Made by a program: the position numbers and the translations under genes. From positions 1 through 51,478 of the forward strand of contig JAKAKI010000086.1 in assembly GCA_021813505.1 (NCBI GenBank): 51,478 nt of DNA. The letters are read 5' to 3'. Numbering within the stretch: position 1 is the stretch's first letter; the number at the start of each line of letters is the position of its first letter. This stretch comes from a bacterium (lineage in GTDB: Bacteria > Zixibacteria > MSB-5A5 > WJJR01). A model generated the notes under the pieces. That model made no database searches. It saw only the letters and a list, made by a program, of their open reading frames with translations, and was not told where the DNA came from. Positions 48,398 to 51,478 of the stretch are shown here, piece by piece.

Positions 48398-50323
48398 ATG
48401 GGAAAGAACATTACACAAAAGATTATCGAGGCGCATCTTGTCGAGGGGAAACCCGAGGCAGGACAGCCGATCGCGATTCGCATCGACCAGACACTGACAC
48501 AGGATGCCACCGGAACGATGGCCTACCTGCAATTCGAGGCTCTCGGGATCGAGAGAGTGAAGACCGAACGTTCTGTTTCCTACGTCGATCACAATATGCT
48601 TCAGGCCGGATTCGAGAATGCCGATGACCATCGCTACCTGCAGTCGGTCGCCGCGCACTTTGGCATCGACTTCTCGCGGCCCGGCAACGGCATCTGCCAC
48701 CAGGTGCACCTCGAGCGGTTCGGCGTGCCCGGCAAGACACTGCTCGGATCCGATTCGCACACTCCTACAAACGGCGGGCTCGGCATGCTGGCGATTGGCG
48801 CTGGTGGTCTTGATGTCGCGGTCGCCATGGGCGGCGGTGCGTTCCATCTTGCGATGCCGAAAGTCGTGTGCATCAATCTCAAAGGAAAGCTGCAGCCCTG
48901 GGTCGCCGCCAAGGATGTCATTCTTGAAGTCCTTCGCCAGTTGACTGTCAAGGGTGGCGTTGGCAAGATCATGGAATATTCGGGTGAAGGCGTTGCCACG
49001 CTCACTGTCCCCGAACGCGCCACGATCACGAACATGGGCGCCGAACTTGGAGCCACGACTTCGATCTTCCCGTCAGACGAGAACACCCGGAAATATCTCG
49101 CTTTCCAGAAACGCGAGGCCGAGTGGAAGGCGTTGGCGGCGGATCCGGATGCCAGGTACGATGAGGAAATCACGATTGATCTGTCGAAACTCGAGCCGAT
49201 GCTGGCGCAGCCGCATTCACCCGACAAAGTCGTCCGGGTGCGCGATGTCGCCGGATTGAAAGTGGATCAGGTGTGCGTGGGTTCCTGCACGAACTCCTCG
49301 TTGTATGATTTGACGGTCACCGCGGCGATCCTCAAAGGCAAGCATGTCCACCCGAACCTCAGCATGACCGTCACTCCGGGCTCCAAGCAGGTCTTCACGG
49401 CGATCTCCCAGACCGGTGCGCTGACCGATATGATTGCCGCCGGCACACGCATTATCGAATCGGCCTGCGGTCCCTGCATCGGCATGGGACAGGCGCCGTC
49501 ATCGGGCGCCGTCTCGATCCGCAGCTTCAACCGGAACTTTGAGGGGCGTTCCGGTACGAAGGACGCCAACGTCTACCTCGCGTCGCCCCAGGTGTGCGCC
49601 GCCTGCGCGCTGACCGGCGTCATCACCGATCCCCGCGATCTGGGAGCCGAACCGAAAATCACACTCCCGACCGAGATCATCATTGATGATGCCATGGTGA
49701 TCAAGGCGCCATCCAACGGGAGTTCGGTTGAGATTCTGCGCGGCCCCAATATCAAGCCGCTGCCGATCCAGAAGCCCTTGACCCCAACAATCAGCGGTGA
49801 GATTCTTCTCAAAGTTGGCGACAACATCACCACCGATCATATCATGCCGGCCGGCGCCAAGGTGCTGCCCTTGCGCTCGAACATTCCTGCGATCTCCGAA
49901 TATGTCTTCGAGCGCGTCGATGCCACATTCCCGAAACGCGCCAAAGAGAAGGGCGGCGGTATCATCATCGGCGGGGAGAATTACGGACAGGGTTCGTCCC
50001 GTGAACATGCCGCGCTGGCGCCGATGTTTCTGGGCGTGCGCGCGGTGATTACCAAGTCGTTCGCACGAATCCATTACGCCAATCTGATCAACTTCGGCAT
50101 CCCGCCGCTGACATTCGCGAATCCCGCCGATTACGACAAGATCGCGCAAGGTGACATGATCGAAATCGCCGATGTCGTCGAGACGATCAAGAATGGTGGA
50201 AATCTCAAAGCGACGAATAAGACGAAGGGATTCTCCTTCGACCTGAAGTGCGATCTGTCGCCATCGAGCCGTGCGGTGTTGATCGAAGGCGGCCTGCTCA
50301 ATTACACGAAGAAGCATGCGTAA
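48398..50323 (+). CDS. acn: Aconitate hydratase
   Basis: A 641-aa aconitase, isomerising citrate to isocitrate in the TCA cycle. The shorter length (about 640 instead of 850-900 aa) fits the aconitase form common in anaerobic and uncultured bacteria. Iron-sulfur ligands are Cys in VGSCTNSSLYDL and two Cys in ESACGPCIGMGQAP. Substrate and catalytic segments are LGSDSHTPTNGGLGMLAIGA, TTDHIMPAGAKVLPLRSN and GGENYGQGSSREHAALAP. The start is the ATG at 48398 with GGAGG six bases upstream; an ATG at 48386 is less likely. A GGGAGGGCGAGG palindrome follows the gene. Confidence 0.95.
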   Translation: MGKNITQKIIEAHLVEGKPEAGQPIAIRIDQTLTQDATGTMAYLQFEALGIERVKTERSVSYVDHNMLQAGFENADDHRYLQSVAAHFGIDFSRPGNGICHQVHLERFGVPGKTLLGSDSHTPTNGGLGMLAIGAGGLDVAVAMGGGAFHLAMPKVVCINLKGKLQPWVAAKDVILEVLRQLTVKGGVGKIMEYSGEGVATLTVPERATITNMGAELGATTSIFPSDENTRKYLAFQKREAEWKALAADPDARYDEEITIDLSKLEPMLAQPHSPDKVVRVRDVAGLKVDQVCVGSCTNSSLYDLTVTAAILKGKHVHPNLSMTVTPGSKQVFTAISQTGALTDMIAAGTRIIESACGPCIGMGQAPSSGAVSIRSFNRNFEGRSGTKDANVYLASPQVCAACALTGVITDPRDLGAEPKITLPTEIIIDDAMVIKAPSNGSSVEILRGPNIKPLPIQKPLTPTISGEILLKVGDNITTDHIMPAGAKVLPLRSNIPAISEYVFERVDATFPKRAKEKGGGIIIGGENYGQGSSREHAALAPMFLGVRAVITKSFARIHYANLINFGIPPLTFANPADYDKIAQGDMIEIADVVETIKNGGNLKATNKTKGFSFDLKCDLSPSSRAVLIEGGLLNYTKKHA

Positions 50324-50367
50324 GCAAGAGTACAGTCGTGATGAGCAGTCAATGTTGCTCCCCGCGA

Positions 50368-50437
50368 GGGAGGGCGAGGCTCCTGCCGAGCCTTGCTTCC
50401 GCGCGGGAACATGGCTCGGCAGGAGCCTCGCCCTCCC
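50368..50437. repeat. Palindromic repeat, GGGAGGGCGAGGCTCCTGCC family, copy 2
   Basis: 25-bp inverted arms at 50368-50392 and 50413-50437 match copy 1 at 32691-32781, but the centre is only 20 bases (39 in copy 1) and partly different. It stands between aconitase and gcvT, where it may form a strong hairpin in the transcript. Confidence 0.88.
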
Positions 50438-50503
50438 ATCCAGGAGCCTGATCCTGTCCATTGATCAATTGGGAATCTGAGTATACAACGAGAAGGACTG
50501 CTG

Positions 50504-51478
50504 ATGACACAGACTGACACTTCCGCCGCGAAACCCACTCCCCTGCTCGCTCGTCACGAGGCGCTCGGCGCGCGTATGGCGCCATTCGCAGGCTACATCA
50601 TGCCGATCCAATACTCGAGCATCATCGCCGAGCATCGCGCGGTCCGCAACAGCGTGGGGATATTCGATCTTTCACATATGGGCGAGTTCGAAGTCCAGGG
50701 ACCGGGCACGCTCGAGTTTCTCGAGCGGATGACCACCAACGACGTTGGATCGCTGCAGTTCTTCCAGGCGCAGTACACTTTGATGCTCAATGACGATGGC
50801 GGCATCGTCGATGATCTGCTGATCTATAATCTGCCTGGACGGGCGCTGTTGGTCGTCAACGCTGCCAATCTCGACAAGGATTTTGCCTGGCTGCAGAAGC
50901 ATTGCCCGCCAGGAGTAAAGCTGACCAACCGTTCGGACGAGACCGCGCTCATCGCCATCCAGGGACCCAAGGCTGAGGCGGTCATGAAGCGGATGGCGGA
51001 GTTCGACCTCGCTTCGGTGAAGTATTACCACGCCGCCGAGGGGAAAGTGATGGGTAAGAACGTCGTCTTCTCCCGGACTGGTTACACCGGTGAAGACGGA
51101 TTCGAGATCTACCTGCCCAACGACATGGCGCTCGATTGCTGGGATGCGGCGATGGATGCCGGCAAGGAATTCGGAATCCTTCCGATCGGATTGGGAGCTC
51201 GCGACACACTTCGCCTGGAAATGAAGTTCGCACTTTATGGCAATGACATCGACGACACGACCAATCCGATCGATGCTGGTCTCGGCTGGGTCGTCAAGCC
51301 GGACAAGCCAATCGAGTTTATCGGCCGCAAACACGTAGTGACCGCGAAGCAGGGTGGCTCCAAACGCAAACTGGTCGCATTCACACTCAACGAAAAAGCC
51401 ATCCCCCGCCACGGCTGCGATATCCAGGTTAACGGAGCTTTGGCCGGTGTCGTGACCTCCGGTACCCATTCGCCGAGC
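50504..51478 (+). CDS. gcvT: Glycine cleavage system T protein (aminomethyltransferase), 3' end cut by the window
   Basis: 325 codons are open to the window edge; the family has about 365 residues, so roughly 40 are missing. GcvT moves the methylene group from the H-protein aminomethyl arm to tetrahydrofolate. Visible are MAPFAGYIMPIQYSSIIAEH, RNSVGIFDLSHMGEFEVQG, FLERMTTNDVGSLQ, FSRTGYTGEDGFEIYLP and ILPIGLGARDTLRLEMKFAL with the folate-binding acidic residues. AGAAGGA stands before the ATG. gcvH and gcvP may follow outside the window. No glycine riboswitch was recognised upstream; a palindromic repeat occupies that space. Confidence 0.95.
   Translation, partial: MTQTDTSAAKPTPLLARHEALGARMAPFAGYIMPIQYSSIIAEHRAVRNSVGIFDLSHMGEFEVQGPGTLEFLERMTTNDVGSLQFFQAQYTLMLNDDGGIVDDLLIYNLPGRALLVVNAANLDKDFAWLQKHCPPGVKLTNRSDETALIAIQGPKAEAVMKRMAEFDLASVKYYHAAEGKVMGKNVVFSRTGYTGEDGFEIYLPNDMALDCWDAAMDAGKEFGILPIGLGARDTLRLEMKFALYGNDIDDTTNPIDAGLGWVVKPDKPIEFIGRKHVVTAKQGGSKRKLVAFTLNEKAIPRHGCDIQVNGALAGVVTSGTHSPS

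Noticed and set aside
49499-50461. A 320-aa minus-strand frame over the aconitase end
   Set aside because: It is antisense to intact aconitase motifs and its N-terminus is read from the palindromic repeat (GRARLLPS type peptide).
50672-51469. A 265-aa minus-strand frame at the window end
   Set aside because: It is antisense to gcvT, which has all expected motifs in the plus frame.

Overview
The window is a dense chromosomal segment of about 51.5 kb and moderately high GC (judged by eye) from a Gram-negative bacterium. It encodes TonB/ExbB/ExbD systems, a FadL/OmpP1-like outer-membrane barrel, several lipoproteins, and ferredoxin-linked 2-oxoacid oxidation. Gene content and order (tilS-hpt-ftsH-folP-cdaA-obg-dprA, the DUF6754-like membrane genes, a paired-ExbD TonB operon) suggest an uncultured lineage near the FCB superphylum, such as Zixibacteria, Eisenbacteria or KSB1. 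That placement is inference. No rRNA, tRNA, CRISPR array, phage or transposase gene was recognised.

Layout. (1) 1-6914, minus strand: a small membrane protein, a TPR protein, a multi-span membrane protein, ExbB, two ExbDs and TonB, closed by a strong intrinsic terminator at 1075-1104. A second, separately expressed tonB follows. (2) 7153-10158, minus: two secreted lipoproteins and a lipoprotein that looks like a gluzincin protease without its zinc motif. (3) 10251-13409, minus: four tightly packed membrane genes of unknown function, one DUF6754-like. They are start-stop coupled to a phosphoglucose/phosphomannose isomerase gene. (4) 13406-27505, minus: a long housekeeping run of pgi/pmi, ptsI, ptsH, dprA, obg, cdaA, folP, ftsH, hpt, tilS, a GAF-PP2C phosphatase and a CPBP protease, with several ATGA overlaps. 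(5) 27506-33021: repeat-rich gaps separating an SGNH hydrolase, an M29 aminopeptidase and a degenerate signalling protein. (6) 33022-42043, plus: a tandem ThyX-like protein, then a 2-oxoacid:ferredoxin oxidoreductase operon (ferredoxin, alpha, fused beta-gamma), an alanine-dehydrogenase homologue, a CoA-transferase and a cNMP-PAS histidine kinase. (7) 42140-44952, minus: a FadL-like barrel coupled to an esterase-fold lipoprotein. (8) 45418-51478, plus: uvrA, aconitase and a 3'-truncated gcvT.

How the genes work together. Region 6 can turn 2-oxoacids into acyl-CoA plus reduced ferredoxin, with a CoA-transferase able to recover the CoA. With aconitase and gcvT nearby, this suggests oxidation of amino acids and organic acids. 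Regions 1 and 7 deal with the outer membrane. Region 4 joins cell maintenance (FtsH, Obg, tRNA-Ile lysidine synthesis, folate, purine salvage) to signalling (c-di-AMP synthesis, EI/HPr, PP2C phosphatase).

The most unusual points are these: an uncharacterised four-gene membrane module; a REP-type palindrome translated as the N-terminus of one of its proteins; several enzyme homologues whose key residues are altered (alanine dehydrogenase K75 to A, esterase nucleophile S to G, ThyX motif split between two halves); and at least five different palindromic repeat families in gene borders.
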